From positions 186,001 through 250,000 of the forward strand of contig NZ_BEYR01000001.1 of assembly GCF_002933815.1 (NCBI RefSeq): a DNA stretch of 64,000 nucleotides, written 5' to 3'. Each line of letters begins with the position of its first letter. Within the stretch, counting starts at the first letter, position 1. A program made the position numbers and the translations under genes. Source of the DNA: Sphingobacterium sp. HMA12 (lineage in GTDB: Bacteria; Bacteroidota; Bacteroidia; Sphingobacteriales; Sphingobacteriaceae). The notes beneath the pieces are model-generated. The model ran no database searches and was not told the DNA's origin. It saw only the letters and a program-made list of their open reading frames with translations. Of this stretch, positions 1-8,608 are shown piece after piece.

Positions 1-135
1 AATGCAACTTTATCAATCATGTTATTGTCCATCTGTATTATTTAATTACCGAATATAATAAAAATGATTCGAACGAATTTTCTCAGATTAAATATGGGGT
101 GAGTAGAGTGTAATTTGATAACTTTGAGCATATTT

Positions 136-1839
136 ATGAATACTATAAAAGACGGTCTAAATATCAAGAAAAATGGAGCAACATTTACCCCCGTACTGCT
201 TGCTGGATTTTTGGCAGAAAAAATACTAAAATATAATACTAAAGATTCGGTCAGGGTGTTAGATCCTTCTTGTGGGGATGGCGCGTTATTACTTAGTATT
301 GGAAAGGAATTGATTTCGAAGAAAATAGCCTTTCAGCTGAGGGGGGTTGATATCAATTATAATTATCTGGACAAGGCAGAGTCAATGCTTGAAAGCTACT
401 TTGGCGGATCAAGATGCCAGGTTCAGTATGCTGACTTCCTGGAAAGTATTTCCTTTGATGATACTCGCTTTGGAACGACTAAAGGTATTTCCTTGGATAT
501 GAATCAATGTGCTGATATCATCATTGCCAATCCGCCTTATGTTAGAACGCAATTATTAGGTGCGAACTACGCTCAGCAGATATCCAAAAAATATGGACTT
601 AAAGGGAAAGTGGATTTGTACTTTCCTTTTATTAAGGCGATGACTTTTGCTTTAAAAGAGGGTGGGATTTTGGGTGTTATTACATCAAACAAATATTTGA
701 ATACAAAAAGTGGGGAAAGTATACGTGAGTTTCTGAGGGAAAATTATGAGATATTAGAAATCATAGATCTAGGAGATACAAAATTATTCGATGCTGCGGT
801 ATTGCCGGCCATATTCATAGGAAGAAAAACACGTACCGATAATACGGAAAGTTGCCAGTTCTTTAAAATTTATCAAGACTTTAATAAAAAAACGAAGCTA
901 AATGGTAAAAAAATGTCCATTTATGAGGCCTTGAAAAATAACTATATTGGCAATTTTAAACACAATGAAAATTCCTATATATGTACATCGGGTGTTGTGA
1001 AATTTGATTCATCCAATAAAAGCAACTGGATCTTGCTGGATGCGGGGGAAGAAGAATTTGTGCGCAAAATCGAGGCGGCTTGTTTTTCCAGAGTAAAAGA
1101 TCATTTTAAAGTCAAAATAGGCGTTAAAACAACCGCCGATAAGGTATTTATTCGTAAAGATTGGGGCGCCTATGATACCATCGAACCAGAGGCAGAATTA
1201 ATGTATGATTTGATATCACAAGAGAACATCAAAGCGTGGGGAACGCCTAAAACAAATTTAAGAATACTATATCCCCATTTTGACAACAAAGGTAAGCGTC
1301 ATCGAATAAATCTAGAGGATTATCCTAAGACAAAAGAATATTTGCTCAGTAATTTTGATGTACTAAACAACAGGGACTATGTTCTAAAATCTGGCCGCGG
1401 CTGGTATGAGATTTGGGTTCCTCAAAACCCGGCTCTTTGGAAACTCCCCAAAGTCGTATTTCCGGATATTAGTATTGAGCCCCGATTTTGTTTTGACCCC
1501 AGTGGTAAGTTGGTGAACGGAAACTGCTATTGGATGGCAGCCACAAACGAGAAAGATCTTGATATTCTTTTGTTCATTCAGGGCGTCTGTAACTCCAGAT
1601 TAATGAATTATTATCATTCATTGATGTATAACAATAAACTTTATGCGGGAAGAAAACGTTACTTTTCTCAATATATAGAAAACTACCCTCTTCCTAGATT
1701 CTCAAGTGCAAACTTTCAGGCTATAGTTGCCCTTGTTAAACAACTGAATAATAGCGAGACCTTGGATAAATCCGATCTGGAAAATAAACTAAACGAATTA
1801 ATCAATGAGGCATACGGACTTTGTAGGGATTGCTTTTAA
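136..1839 (+). CDS. N6-adenine DNA methyltransferase, TaqI/Eco57I-like
   Basis: Probably transfers a methyl group from S-adenosylmethionine to adenine in a short DNA target. The SAM-binding motif DPSCGDG lies near residues 43-49 and the catalytic NPPY motif near 132-135, in the order typical of the TaqI/Eco57I class. The last third, with the KLYAGRKRYFSQY and NYPLPRF stretches, resembles a TaqI-type specificity domain. I start at the ATG at 136; a TTG at 115, directly after a stop, would add seven residues. No restriction endonuclease is visible here, though the gene is only 135 bases from the window edge, so a partner could lie outside. Family call is firm; target sequence is unknown. Confidence 0.88.
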   Translation: MNTIKDGLNIKKNGATFTPVLLAGFLAEKILKYNTKDSVRVLDPSCGDGALLLSIGKELISKKIAFQLRGVDINYNYLDKAESMLESYFGGSRCQVQYADFLESISFDDTRFGTTKGISLDMNQCADIIIANPPYVRTQLLGANYAQQISKKYGLKGKVDLYFPFIKAMTFALKEGGILGVITSNKYLNTKSGESIREFLRENYEILEIIDLGDTKLFDAAVLPAIFIGRKTRTDNTESCQFFKIYQDFNKKTKLNGKKMSIYEALKNNYIGNFKHNENSYICTSGVVKFDSSNKSNWILLDAGEEEFVRKIEAACFSRVKDHFKVKIGVKTTADKVFIRKDWGAYDTIEPEAELMYDLISQENIKAWGTPKTNLRILYPHFDNKGKRHRINLEDYPKTKEYLLSNFDVLNNRDYVLKSGRGWYEIWVPQNPALWKLPKVVFPDISIEPRFCFDPSGKLVNGNCYWMAATNEKDLDILLFIQGVCNSRLMNYYHSLMYNNKLYAGRKRYFSQYIENYPLPRFSSANFQAIVALVKQLNNSETLDKSDLENKLNELINEAYGLCRDCF

Positions 1840-1931
1840 CGAATATCAGCATCTATTCCAAGAGTTATTTTTTGGAGTTTTTATCTTGATTTTATATATT
1901 TGCAGACCTTTCAAAGTAGAAGTGTAAAATT

Positions 1932-2005
1932 GCGCCTATAGCTCAGTTGGTTAGAGTAGAAGACTCATAATCTTTTGGTCCCTGGTTCGAGCCCAGGTGG
2001 GCGCA
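1932..2005 (+). tRNA. tRNA with anticodon CAT (elongator Met or Ile2)
   Basis: The sequence folds as a complete cloverleaf. The acceptor stem pairs GCGCCTA with TGGGCGC, the D stem GCTC with GAGT, the anticodon stem GAAGA with TCTTT around loop CTCATAA, and the T stem CCTGG with CCAGG. The discriminator base is A and CCA is not encoded. A normal G1-C72 pair and the lack of three G-C pairs at the base of the anticodon stem argue against initiator tRNA. Sequence alone does not separate elongator Met from an Ile tRNA carrying lysidine-modified CAT. Confidence 0.95.
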
Positions 2006-2426
2006 CTTCTTTTCTATAATCCATGCATTCAGGATATTATGTTTTCTCTACTATCTTATTTTTTACACGGTATCATAGATCGAAATTGTTTAGGGACTAA
2101 CGACCTTAAATAAAAATAATTTAGTTTGTTCCGAAATAGATGAGTCCTATGCATTAGGGTAGTAATGTCCATTGGAGAAAATTGTCCATGACTACTGTCC
2201 AATGTGGTTTGGTATGATCAGGTTCGTTCTGATCGTTGACTTCAAAAAATTATAGATATTTTTCAAGAACTGGTTTATATGTACAGGATTTATTGGATCT
2301 GAGCTTTAAATAAAAGTCAGCGCATACTACTATGGTTTAAATTAACTAACTTAGCTATTATCCTTGGCTGCGAGGTTCGGAACATTCCCTAGCGAACTAG
2401 AAAAATGAACCGGCTTTGAGCCACTC
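2006..2426 (+). other. Intergenic region with hairpins, possible ncRNA
   Basis: I found no convincing ORF between the tRNA and the terminator at 2427. Several short complementary segments are present: CATTGGA with TCCAATG around 2170-2215, GATCAG with CTGATC around 2215-2235, and GTTCG with CGAAC around 2374-2396. With the strong terminator directly after, this could be a small structured RNA. No known RNA family was recognised and no clear promoter was found, so the call is weak. Confidence 0.3.
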
Positions 2427-2453
2427 GCCCCCGGATTCCGGGGGCTTGTTTTT
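2427..2453 (+). terminator. Strong intrinsic terminator
   Basis: GCCCCCGG (2427-2434) pairs perfectly with CCGGGGGC (2438-2445) around a three-base loop and is followed by TTGTTTTT. It reads on the plus strand, after the gene-free stretch behind the tRNA and about 100 bases before the next small gene. It either ends an unannotated transcript or acts as a leader terminator for that gene. Confidence 0.85.
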
Positions 2454-2551
2454 AATTTTTTAATGTATCGGGATGTGTAAATCCGGAAAACAGCGGGAGA
2501 AACCAGTTACCATATGATGTGTTATAAAAAGCTGGTGATAAAAAACAAGTA

Positions 2552-2848
2552 ATGGTAAAATTCTTAAAAACAAAAGGTACTCTTTTCTTAATCCTTGGGA
2601 TATTGGGGTTTGTCGCTGTAGCCGTCACGGTTGCAATATTGGGAACTGGACATTCTGCTCCCGATAAATTAATGGCGATATATATCGGGATATTCGGATT
2701 AATTCCAATCCTATTGTTGCTTGTTATCGATCGCATCTGCGTCTGGAAATTTGGGCCGGCTAAAGTAAATAAAATAGAGGTGTATATTCTCACTGCCTTC
2801 ATTTTACTTTTCGTTTTAAACTGGATCCGCCTACAATCCCAGATTTAA
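2552..2848 (+). CDS. Small hypothetical membrane protein
   Basis: A 98-residue protein with three hydrophobic segments, at about residues 9-30, 40-60 and 77-93. A short basic patch (WKFGPAKVNK) lies between the second and third, suggesting a three-helix inner-membrane protein. No catalytic or binding motif is visible and I do not recognise the family. An antisense frame over the same bases (2452-2802, minus) is less protein-like. The gene stands alone behind a strong terminator. Confidence 0.6.
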   Translation: MVKFLKTKGTLFLILGILGFVAVAVTVAILGTGHSAPDKLMAIYIGIFGLIPILLLLVIDRICVWKFGPAKVNKIEVYILTAFILLFVLNWIRLQSQI

Positions 2849-2982
2849 CGAGGGTGCAGCTCCGTAATTAAAAAACTTGATCGTGTAGTATCTATGTAGA
2901 TCTTGATCTTACAGAGAAATAAATAATCAGTTTTTAAAGATTTAGGAAATTGCTGCTTTTATTTTAACGAATAAACTTGTTA

Positions 2983-3591
2983 TTAATCCTGTTTAGTTGC
3001 TAGGTTAAGGATATCGGCGATAAACTGGTCAAACTCTTCTTGTGAATCGACTAAGTACGCATTTTGGTAATGATCAATACGGTGTTGGATATGCGTACGT
3101 ATTTTATGTTCACTGTAAGTCGAGATAATGATAACATACTTGTTGCGGAGGTTGATCTGTTCCAGAATTCCATTGACCGAATAATTACAGCCACTACTAA
3201 ATAGTAGAATATCTGCTTCGGCCGCTGCACTATACAGATGAACGTCATTAAGCAGATTGAGTTGCTCGTTATTCTCAATCAATGTAGTGTATGTGTCCTT
3301 CAGCCAAAAGTAAGGTTGCCAAAGACAGATTGTGTAGACCGTTTTTAAAGGTAGTGGAACTCGGTCATTTGGACTGTCACATCGATTATTTTGGATGGGA
3401 TACGCTGTTTGATCAGCGGTAATTGGTCTACTTGACAAACGGGCAAGGCTTCGGGCAATATTAGTACGGTGCATATGATATTGAGTGGTCATACGAAACT
3501 GTTCACCTACCAGACCGCAGACGTCTAATTGCTGTGGACAGACAAATGGCATTTTAAACCTCTTGCTGATTATATTGTATAATCTTTTCAT
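2983..3591 (-). CDS. Hypothetical protein, Rossmann-like C-terminal half
   Basis: A 202-residue protein that I do not recognise. The first half is basic and contains three cysteines. The second half alternates hydrophobic strands and helices (ADILLFSSGCNYS, KYVIIISTYSEHK, NAYLVDSQEEFDQFI), which looks like a small alpha/beta domain of the kind that binds a nucleotide or another protein. There is no signal peptide. It follows a second unknown gene on the same strand with a gap of about 140 bases. MPFVCPQQ, 13 residues further in, is an alternative start. Confidence 0.55.
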   Translation of the reverse strand: MKRLYNIISKRFKMPFVCPQQLDVCGLVGEQFRMTTQYHMHRTNIARSLARLSSRPITADQTAYPIQNNRCDSPNDRVPLPLKTVYTICLWQPYFWLKDTYTTLIENNEQLNLLNDVHLYSAAAEADILLFSSGCNYSVNGILEQINLRNKYVIIISTYSEHKIRTHIQHRIDHYQNAYLVDSQEEFDQFIADILNLATKQD

Positions 3592-3729
3592 ATTATTATG
3601 AATTGTTATCTGAAAAACTTTGGATACAATATCCCGTTTATTTTCTGTCCGAGGAAGTGAACGTAAACGGGATATTAATGTTAAAGGTACTTGTAAGGTT
3701 AGCCCATTGTGGGTAATCCTATCGTTTGA

Positions 3730-4122
3730 TTATATATTTACTTTATAGCGAATATTGATTGCCAGTTGGCCCACGAAAGCTGCTTTTCTATTACTGTCTA
3801 GGTTTGCCATTGTTTCGGCACCATTGATCACGATGTCCTTTAAATCGGGCTGATCGTCCTTAGAAGTTGTCTCTTTGAAAAATTGAACGGCCTGTCCGAG
3901 TTCATAGCTATTTGCAATAGCTTGACTCAAGGTTTCCTGTAGATCATCGGGCATAGTCATCAATTGAAATTTTTGGCTAGTGGTCAGTGCGAAATTTGCT
4001 TCCATCCAAGATAAAAAATTTTGTCGAATAGCTTTTGTTTCGATTGATAATAAACTTTCTGGCAGTGCCAAGATCCGAAATTGTACTTTGGCTACGCCAT
4101 GATTGTTGAATTGTTGTTTCAT
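3730..4122 (-). CDS. Hypothetical protein, 130 aa
   Basis: A soluble, mostly helical 130-residue protein without signal peptide, membrane segment or recognisable catalytic motif. The composition is ordinary for a real gene, with a central SQKFQLMTMPDDLQETL helix region and a polar stretch near residue 90. It lies upstream of the 202-residue unknown gene on the same strand, and its 5' end faces the LytTR regulator gene, so the unknown pair and the regulator share one divergent promoter region. Function unknown. Confidence 0.6.
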   Translation of the reverse strand: MKQQFNNHGVAKVQFRILALPESLLSIETKAIRQNFLSWMEANFALTTSQKFQLMTMPDDLQETLSQAIANSYELGQAVQFFKETTSKDDQPDLKDIVINGAETMANLDSNRKAAFVGQLAINIRYKVNI

Positions 4123-4456
4123 TATTTAAATTTATTATATTACAATATCTTAATATTTGATTATAAATTATCTTTTTTTTACTCAAAAATATGATAACAC
4201 GACAATAAAATGTAGATTATTGGCTGGTTAAACCTCGCTAAGGCGACGTATATTTATCTAAAATAACAATTATTAGCGGTTTGTCTTTAAATCTTGTCCT
4301 CGGGCAGTGTTATGATTTTGTTAATTATTTTATAAATATTATCTTTTTGTGTGGTGTTGTTTTATAATTTTGATATTATTTATTATATTGGTATAGTTTT
4401 GTAAGTAAGTGCTTCAAATTTGTTATCCTAACCAGATATTATTTCGGAGAAACGTC
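4123..4456. other. Divergent intergenic region
   Basis: An A+T-rich region of 334 bases between an unknown minus-strand gene and the LytTR gene. It holds the plus-strand promoter listed separately at 4370-4401. I see no ORF and no other structure. Confidence 0.6.
4370..4401 (+). promoter_or_regulatory. Bacteroidota-type promoter of the LytTR gene
   Basis: A TTG at 4370-4372 (TTTG from 4369) and TAGTTTTG at 4394-4401 are 21 bases apart and match the TTTG...TAnnTTTG pattern used by the main sigma factor in this phylum. Transcription would start near 4406. This supports the ATG at 4457 as start and argues against a GTG at 4409, which would lie almost at the transcript end. Confidence 0.6.
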
Positions 4457-5632
4457 ATGAAATCTATTGTCTATTTTTTTTGCTCGCTGATGCTGTCTAT
4501 TGTTTTCAATCTGAAAACAATATCGTTTCAAGGTTTTTTGGAACGATCGGATCAGTTTAAATATTGGATTTTGGTCGTCATAATGATCTGTGTCTTTTGG
4601 ATTGGGGCAACAATGGTATCACTGGTGCTTAATCTGCCAACATATTGGAGTGTACCTTATATGCGTGAACGATTAGGGGAACAGGCAAAAAACATTCCTG
4701 GTCTTGATGTTATCCTGCATTTTATCGCTTTTTTTTCGCTTCTTTTGGTGTCTGTTTTTCCATTTCTATTATTGTATGTGGCGATTATCTTTGTATATAG
4801 CCAGTCTTCGGAAGAACGGTCAGTGCTTTTTGAATTACATATGCAAATCTATGGTGTGCGTTACGCAACTATCTTTGTGTCATATAGTTTGATGGTGTAT
4901 ATGTGTGAAAATTGGTCACTGCTCTATCATTCCATTGGCCAAAGGCAAAACTTGGCTGTCATCTATAACAGGCCTCTAATGCAGGTAATACGTAATGTAA
5001 GTTCGGAGAAAGAATTAGCTGTTCCAGCGCAAAGGGTAAGACTGAGAAAACCTTTGATGAAAAAAAGACCGGCTTTTGAACAATTTGAACAAACAGCACC
5101 GATCGTTTCGCTAAATGAATCTAGGCCGGTAAACGAAAATAGTTTAAAGAAGAAAGAGCAATTCTATGGAATGGACATCGAAAACATCGACATCTATCTA
5201 TTGGCTGACCTGTTGGCTAAAAAGGGTGAGTTTGTCCAACAAATCAACCTGCAACAGCTTCGATTTGTTGATCTTGTTGCAGTGTATACTACGGCAGAGA
5301 CCAAATGCATTATCTTGCGTAACGGAACGACATTGGGCTGTCCGACAATTTTCGATCAATTAAAGAAGGCTGGCATGGAAAATTGGTTTGTCAAAATATC
5401 AAAAAATTATGCAATCAATATGTTCTTTGTGCAATATCCGATCAAACGTGTGGCAGATGACCTGAAATTACAGCCATTTGTTGAGAATATGCTGCTACAA
5501 AATATTCAACAAGAGCAGCTTAATGAAATATTACGGACCGGAAAAGGACTTAGGGGGCATCATGTCAAACTTTTCTTAAACAATCAAGAGAATTATTCAC
5601 GTACCGGCTGGAATATGCATATTAATATATAG
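4457..5632 (+). CDS. Membrane protein with C-terminal LytTR-like DNA-binding domain
   Basis: The N-terminal 150 or so residues hold about four hydrophobic helices, followed by a basic, poorly ordered linker (RLRKPLMKKRP). The last 100 residues look like a LytTR domain: a VDLVAVYTTAETKCIILRNG strand pair, a helix that would sit before WFVKISKNYAIN, and that final strand corresponding to the usual 'f.ri.rs..vn' signature. The likely role is a membrane-anchored transcription regulator that responds directly to a membrane or external signal, since no kinase partner is adjacent. The ATG at 4457 is preceded by GGAGA at good spacing, giving 391 residues. An intrinsic terminator follows. Confidence 0.7.
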   Translation: MKSIVYFFCSLMLSIVFNLKTISFQGFLERSDQFKYWILVVIMICVFWIGATMVSLVLNLPTYWSVPYMRERLGEQAKNIPGLDVILHFIAFFSLLLVSVFPFLLLYVAIIFVYSQSSEERSVLFELHMQIYGVRYATIFVSYSLMVYMCENWSLLYHSIGQRQNLAVIYNRPLMQVIRNVSSEKELAVPAQRVRLRKPLMKKRPAFEQFEQTAPIVSLNESRPVNENSLKKKEQFYGMDIENIDIYLLADLLAKKGEFVQQINLQQLRFVDLVAVYTTAETKCIILRNGTTLGCPTIFDQLKKAGMENWFVKISKNYAINMFFVQYPIKRVADDLKLQPFVENMLLQNIQQEQLNEILRTGKGLRGHHVKLFLNNQENYSRTGWNMHINI

Positions 5633-5688
5633 GAAACATTGGCCCCCCACATTAGTAAAAGAACTTTTATTTATAAGTTTTGGTTATT

Positions 5689-5720
5689 CCGTTGTGCCCG
5701 CTGGCATAACGGTTTTTTTA
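5689..5720 (+). terminator. Intrinsic terminator after the LytTR gene
   Basis: CCGTTGTGCC (5689-5698) pairs with GGCATAACGG (5703-5712) with one G-T pair around a four-base loop, followed by TTTTTTTA. It ends the LytTR transcript about 60 bases after its stop and separates it from the RNA-repair operon. Confidence 0.85.
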
Positions 5721-5900
5721 TTCTCAGAAAATTATCTATTTTTGCCGCAATAGATCATTATTTTTATAATTTTTTAACACAGAGTCATGTAATGCTGTAT
5801 CAATATATGGGGATAACGTAATCAGCTGGGAGAAATACCCAACTCGTTTGCCGCTATACCTATGTGTTTAAATCAACATTATTCACTTTAGTTTAAAAAA

Positions 5901-6599
5901 ATGGAATCAACGAAATATGGTCGTACCTACCATTTCCCCTTTTCACCGGGGACAAGCAGCGATGATCGTTTTAATTATGAATACTGGAAGGATATTCAAT
6001 CCTTCTCAAATTTACTTTATACTGAGAAACTGGATGGCGAAAACAATTGCCTATCCAGGAGGGGGGTATTTGCCCGGTCACACGCAGCGCCAACAACATC
6101 TCCATGGACCGCACAGTTGCGTGAACATTGGGGACGCTTAAAGAATGATTTAGGTGATCTGGAGTTTTTCGGTGAAAACCTCTATGCGGTACATTCAATT
6201 GAATATACGCAATTGGAACACTATTACTATGTATTTGCCGTTCGGGTTAAAGATACTTGGCTTTCATGGGAGGAAGTAACGTTCTATGCTGCTCTATTTG
6301 ATTTACCTTTAGTACCGGTATTGAGGTCTGAAAAAGTAGCAGACATAGCGATAATACATTTGCAAGAAACTGTTCAAAATCTAGCTTCCCAGCCTTCGGT
6401 GTTAGGCTCAATGGACCCTAGACTGGAAACCGAATGTAGCGCAGAAGGTCTAGTCTGTCGGAATGCAGATGCTTATCCAGTCTCCAGATTTCAACATAAT
6501 GTCTTTAAGTATGTGCGAAAAGGACATGTACAGACGGATGAACATTGGACAAAATCCTGGAAAAGAACAAAGCTTATTTGGGAAAGGAGGATTAGCTAG
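5901..6599 (+). CDS. ATP-dependent RNA ligase family protein
   Basis: A 232-residue member of the RNA ligase/nucleotidyltransferase superfamily. The adenylate-acceptor motif is EKLDGEN with lysine 43. A motif Ia-like ARSHA lies near 58-62, a motif III-like LEFFGENL near 87, a motif IV-like AEGLVCRN near 180 and a motif V-like FKYVRKG near 200, so the full catalytic order is present. It should seal 5'-phosphate and 3'-OH RNA ends through an AMP intermediate. It is shorter than ligases with an added C-terminal domain. The stop codon abuts the ATG of the next gene, which encodes the matching end-healing enzyme. The gene's own leader is about 180 bases with no clear promoter. Confidence 0.85.
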   Translation: MESTKYGRTYHFPFSPGTSSDDRFNYEYWKDIQSFSNLLYTEKLDGENNCLSRRGVFARSHAAPTTSPWTAQLREHWGRLKNDLGDLEFFGENLYAVHSIEYTQLEHYYYVFAVRVKDTWLSWEEVTFYAALFDLPLVPVLRSEKVADIAIIHLQETVQNLASQPSVLGSMDPRLETECSAEGLVCRNADAYPVSRFQHNVFKYVRKGHVQTDEHWTKSWKRTKLIWERRIS

Positions 6600-7709
6600 A
6601 TGGAATGGAAATTAACAGCAGATAAAGACTGGGTGAAACTGGAAAAACAGTTCTCTTGGGTAGCGGACATGCGGAATGTTCAGCAGGATCCCTTCCATCA
6701 TGCAGAGGGTAATGTTGCTGTCCACACGCAGCTGGTACTTGAGCAGTTGCAACAATCCAGTGACTACAGAGGGCTTAATAGGCAACGGCAGGAGCTACTT
6801 TGGGCAGCGGCATTGCTGCATGATGTCGAAAAACGATCTACCACATCGGTAGACGGAGAAGGAAGGGTCAGTTCGCCTGGTCACGCGCGGAAGGGGGCAA
6901 AGACAGCCCGTGAGATTTTGTTTCGTGATGTGGAGACACCTTTTGCCCTTCGGGAAGAAATCGTAGGATTGGTCCGGTATCACGGACTTCCGTTGTGGAT
7001 CATGGATAAAGTTGATCCAATGCGCAGCGCTTTAGAAGCATCGTTGCAGGTAAATATGCCCGAGTTGAAACTGTTGGCTGAGGCCGATGCCAAAGGGCGG
7101 ATCTGTCAGGATCAAGCCGCATTACTTGATGTATTAGAGCTATTTGAACTGTATACAAGGGAGATTGGTTGTTGGTATTCTCCGCGATTTTTTGCGACAC
7201 TGAATGCACAATTTACGTACTTCAATAAAGCAGATGGCTATGTGGATTATGTTCCTTTTGATAGGTTCAAATCTAAGGTTACTCTACTAGCTGGATTGCC
7301 GGGAATGGGCAAAGATCATTATGTAACTAATCATAATGAGGATATCCCTGTCATTAGTCTAGACGATATTCGCCGTAGATATCGTATAGATCCAACAGAT
7401 AGAAAGCGGAACGGCTGGGTAGTGCAACAAGCGAAAGAACAGGCCAAGATCTATTTACGCAAGGGACAGGATTTTATCTGGAATGCAACTAATATTACAA
7501 CATTGATGCGTCAACAATTGATTGATCTGTTTGTTAGTTATCAGGCTTATGTTAAATTGGTTTATATTGAAAAACCGAACAGCCAATGGCGTTTGCAAAA
7601 TCGAAATAGAGCCTATCCTCTCCCGGAGGTAGTATTAGATAAAATGCTCCATAATTTGGATGTCCCACAGCTGACAGAGGCACACGAGGTGCTTTATTTG
7701 GTCGAATAA
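6600..7709 (+). CDS. HD-Pnk: 2',3'-phosphoesterase and polynucleotide kinase
   Basis: A two-domain RNA/DNA end-healing enzyme. Residues about 30-200 form an HD domain with histidine 42, the HD pair at 74-75 and a later VRYHGLP histidine. This part should remove 3'-phosphate or 2',3'-cyclic phosphate. Residues about 225-369 form a P-loop kinase with GLPGMGKD at 232-239, the SLDD aspartates at 255-256 and an arginine-rich lid (RLQNRNR), which phosphorylates 5'-OH ends. The same architecture was characterised as HD-Pnk from Runella slithyformis, whose relatives often sit in an operon with a ligase. Here the ATG follows the ligase stop with no gap and is preceded by AAGGAGG, an unusually good ribosome-binding site for this phylum. 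Confidence 0.9.
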   Translation: MEWKLTADKDWVKLEKQFSWVADMRNVQQDPFHHAEGNVAVHTQLVLEQLQQSSDYRGLNRQRQELLWAAALLHDVEKRSTTSVDGEGRVSSPGHARKGAKTAREILFRDVETPFALREEIVGLVRYHGLPLWIMDKVDPMRSALEASLQVNMPELKLLAEADAKGRICQDQAALLDVLELFELYTREIGCWYSPRFFATLNAQFTYFNKADGYVDYVPFDRFKSKVTLLAGLPGMGKDHYVTNHNEDIPVISLDDIRRRYRIDPTDRKRNGWVVQQAKEQAKIYLRKGQDFIWNATNITTLMRQQLIDLFVSYQAYVKLVYIEKPNSQWRLQNRNRAYPLPEVVLDKMLHNLDVPQLTEAHEVLYLVE

Positions 7710-7718
7710 TGAGGGAAT

Positions 7719-7812
7719 AAAAGATGTCTAATGTTCAAATAGAATTTTGAGATGGGATACAAAAATCATATAACCTCAGATTGTTTTTAGTAAATGAAAT
7801 TAGACATCTTTT
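7719..7812 (+). repeat. Perfect 14-bp inverted repeat after the RNA-repair operon
   Basis: AAAAGATGTCTAAT at 7719-7732 is perfectly complementary to ATTAGACATCTTTT at 7799-7812, ten bases after the HD-Pnk stop codon. The 66-base interior has no ORF. As RNA it would form a closed stem ending in a U-rich tail. It may be an extended terminator or a small structured RNA made with the operon; I cannot decide between these. Confidence 0.55.
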
Positions 7813-7946
7813 TAAAACAGATGCAAATTTGACCGATGATGAGTCAGTTAAGATTTAGCTGTACGTTGACAGATTCCTTTCAGTCGATTAGGGTTGCTAG
7901 TAGCGAGATTTTTTGAGAACTTATACTTTGTCCGAATTAACTTTTT

Positions 7947-8573
7947 ATGGTATCTTGCGGTAGCGGTGAAATTTTGATTATCAAAATAAATTATAATGTA
8001 TTGGAAAAATTTAGAACACATTTAGAGAAATTTATCCAAATCGATGATATTACATTTGAAATAATATCAAAGTACTTTGATGTTATTTCAATAGCAAAAA
8101 AGGAGAACTTACTAGAAGAGGGGAGAGTCTGCCGATATCACTACTTTGTATTAAAAGGAATATTGCGTAAGTTTTTCGTCAATGAAAAAGGCGTAGAGCA
8201 AACGACAGAATTTGCTATTGAAAACTGGTGGCTTACAGATAATATGGCGTATGAACATAAGCTTGTCAGTTCCTTCTACATTCAAGCTGTTGAAAAATCG
8301 GAGGTTTTATATATCAGTCAAGAAAATCAAGAAAAATTAATGGTAGAATTTCCTATAATGGAACGCTATTTTCGTTTTGTATATCAGCGAGCTTATGCAG
8401 CTGCCCAAATGCGTGTTAAATATCTTTTTTCGTTGCCTAAAGAAGAGTTTTATCGCGATATGCTACGTAAGTATCCAGACTTTGTGCAACGTGTACCGCA
8501 ATATCTTATTGCATCTTTTCTGGGTTTTACTCCAGAATATTTGAGTGAAATTCGAAAAAAAATTGGTTCTTGA
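7947..8573 (+). CDS. Crp/Fnr-family transcription regulator
   Basis: A 208-residue protein with an N-terminal cyclic-nucleotide-binding-like beta barrel (about residues 20-130, including the ENLLEEGRVCRYHYFVLKG region) and a C-terminal winged helix ending in VPQYLIASFLGFTPEYLSEIRKK, which is the recognition helix. This form is common in Bacteroidota and lacks the cysteines needed for an Fnr iron-sulfur cluster. The signal is unknown. The start could be internal, near INYNVLEKF, because the first dozen residues look unlike the family. The gene is monocistronic and converges on an unknown minus-strand gene 35 bases away. Confidence 0.85.
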   Translation: MVSCGSGEILIIKINYNVLEKFRTHLEKFIQIDDITFEIISKYFDVISIAKKENLLEEGRVCRYHYFVLKGILRKFFVNEKGVEQTTEFAIENWWLTDNMAYEHKLVSSFYIQAVEKSEVLYISQENQEKLMVEFPIMERYFRFVYQRAYAAAQMRVKYLFSLPKEEFYRDMLRKYPDFVQRVPQYLIASFLGFTPEYLSEIRKKIGS

Positions 8574-8608
8574 AAATACACGATAGGCCCTAAAAAACAA
8601 TTTGCAAA

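Noticed and set aside
1932..2005. Initiator tRNA-fMet
   Set aside because: Position 1 pairs normally with position 72 and the anticodon stem lacks the three G-C pairs of initiators.
2452..2802. 116-codon minus-strand ORF
   Set aside because: It lies antisense to the small membrane protein, which has clear helices and is the better coding frame.
7719..7812. Retron msr/msd
   Set aside because: No reverse transcriptase gene lies nearby and the structure lacks the paired a1/a2 and msd features.
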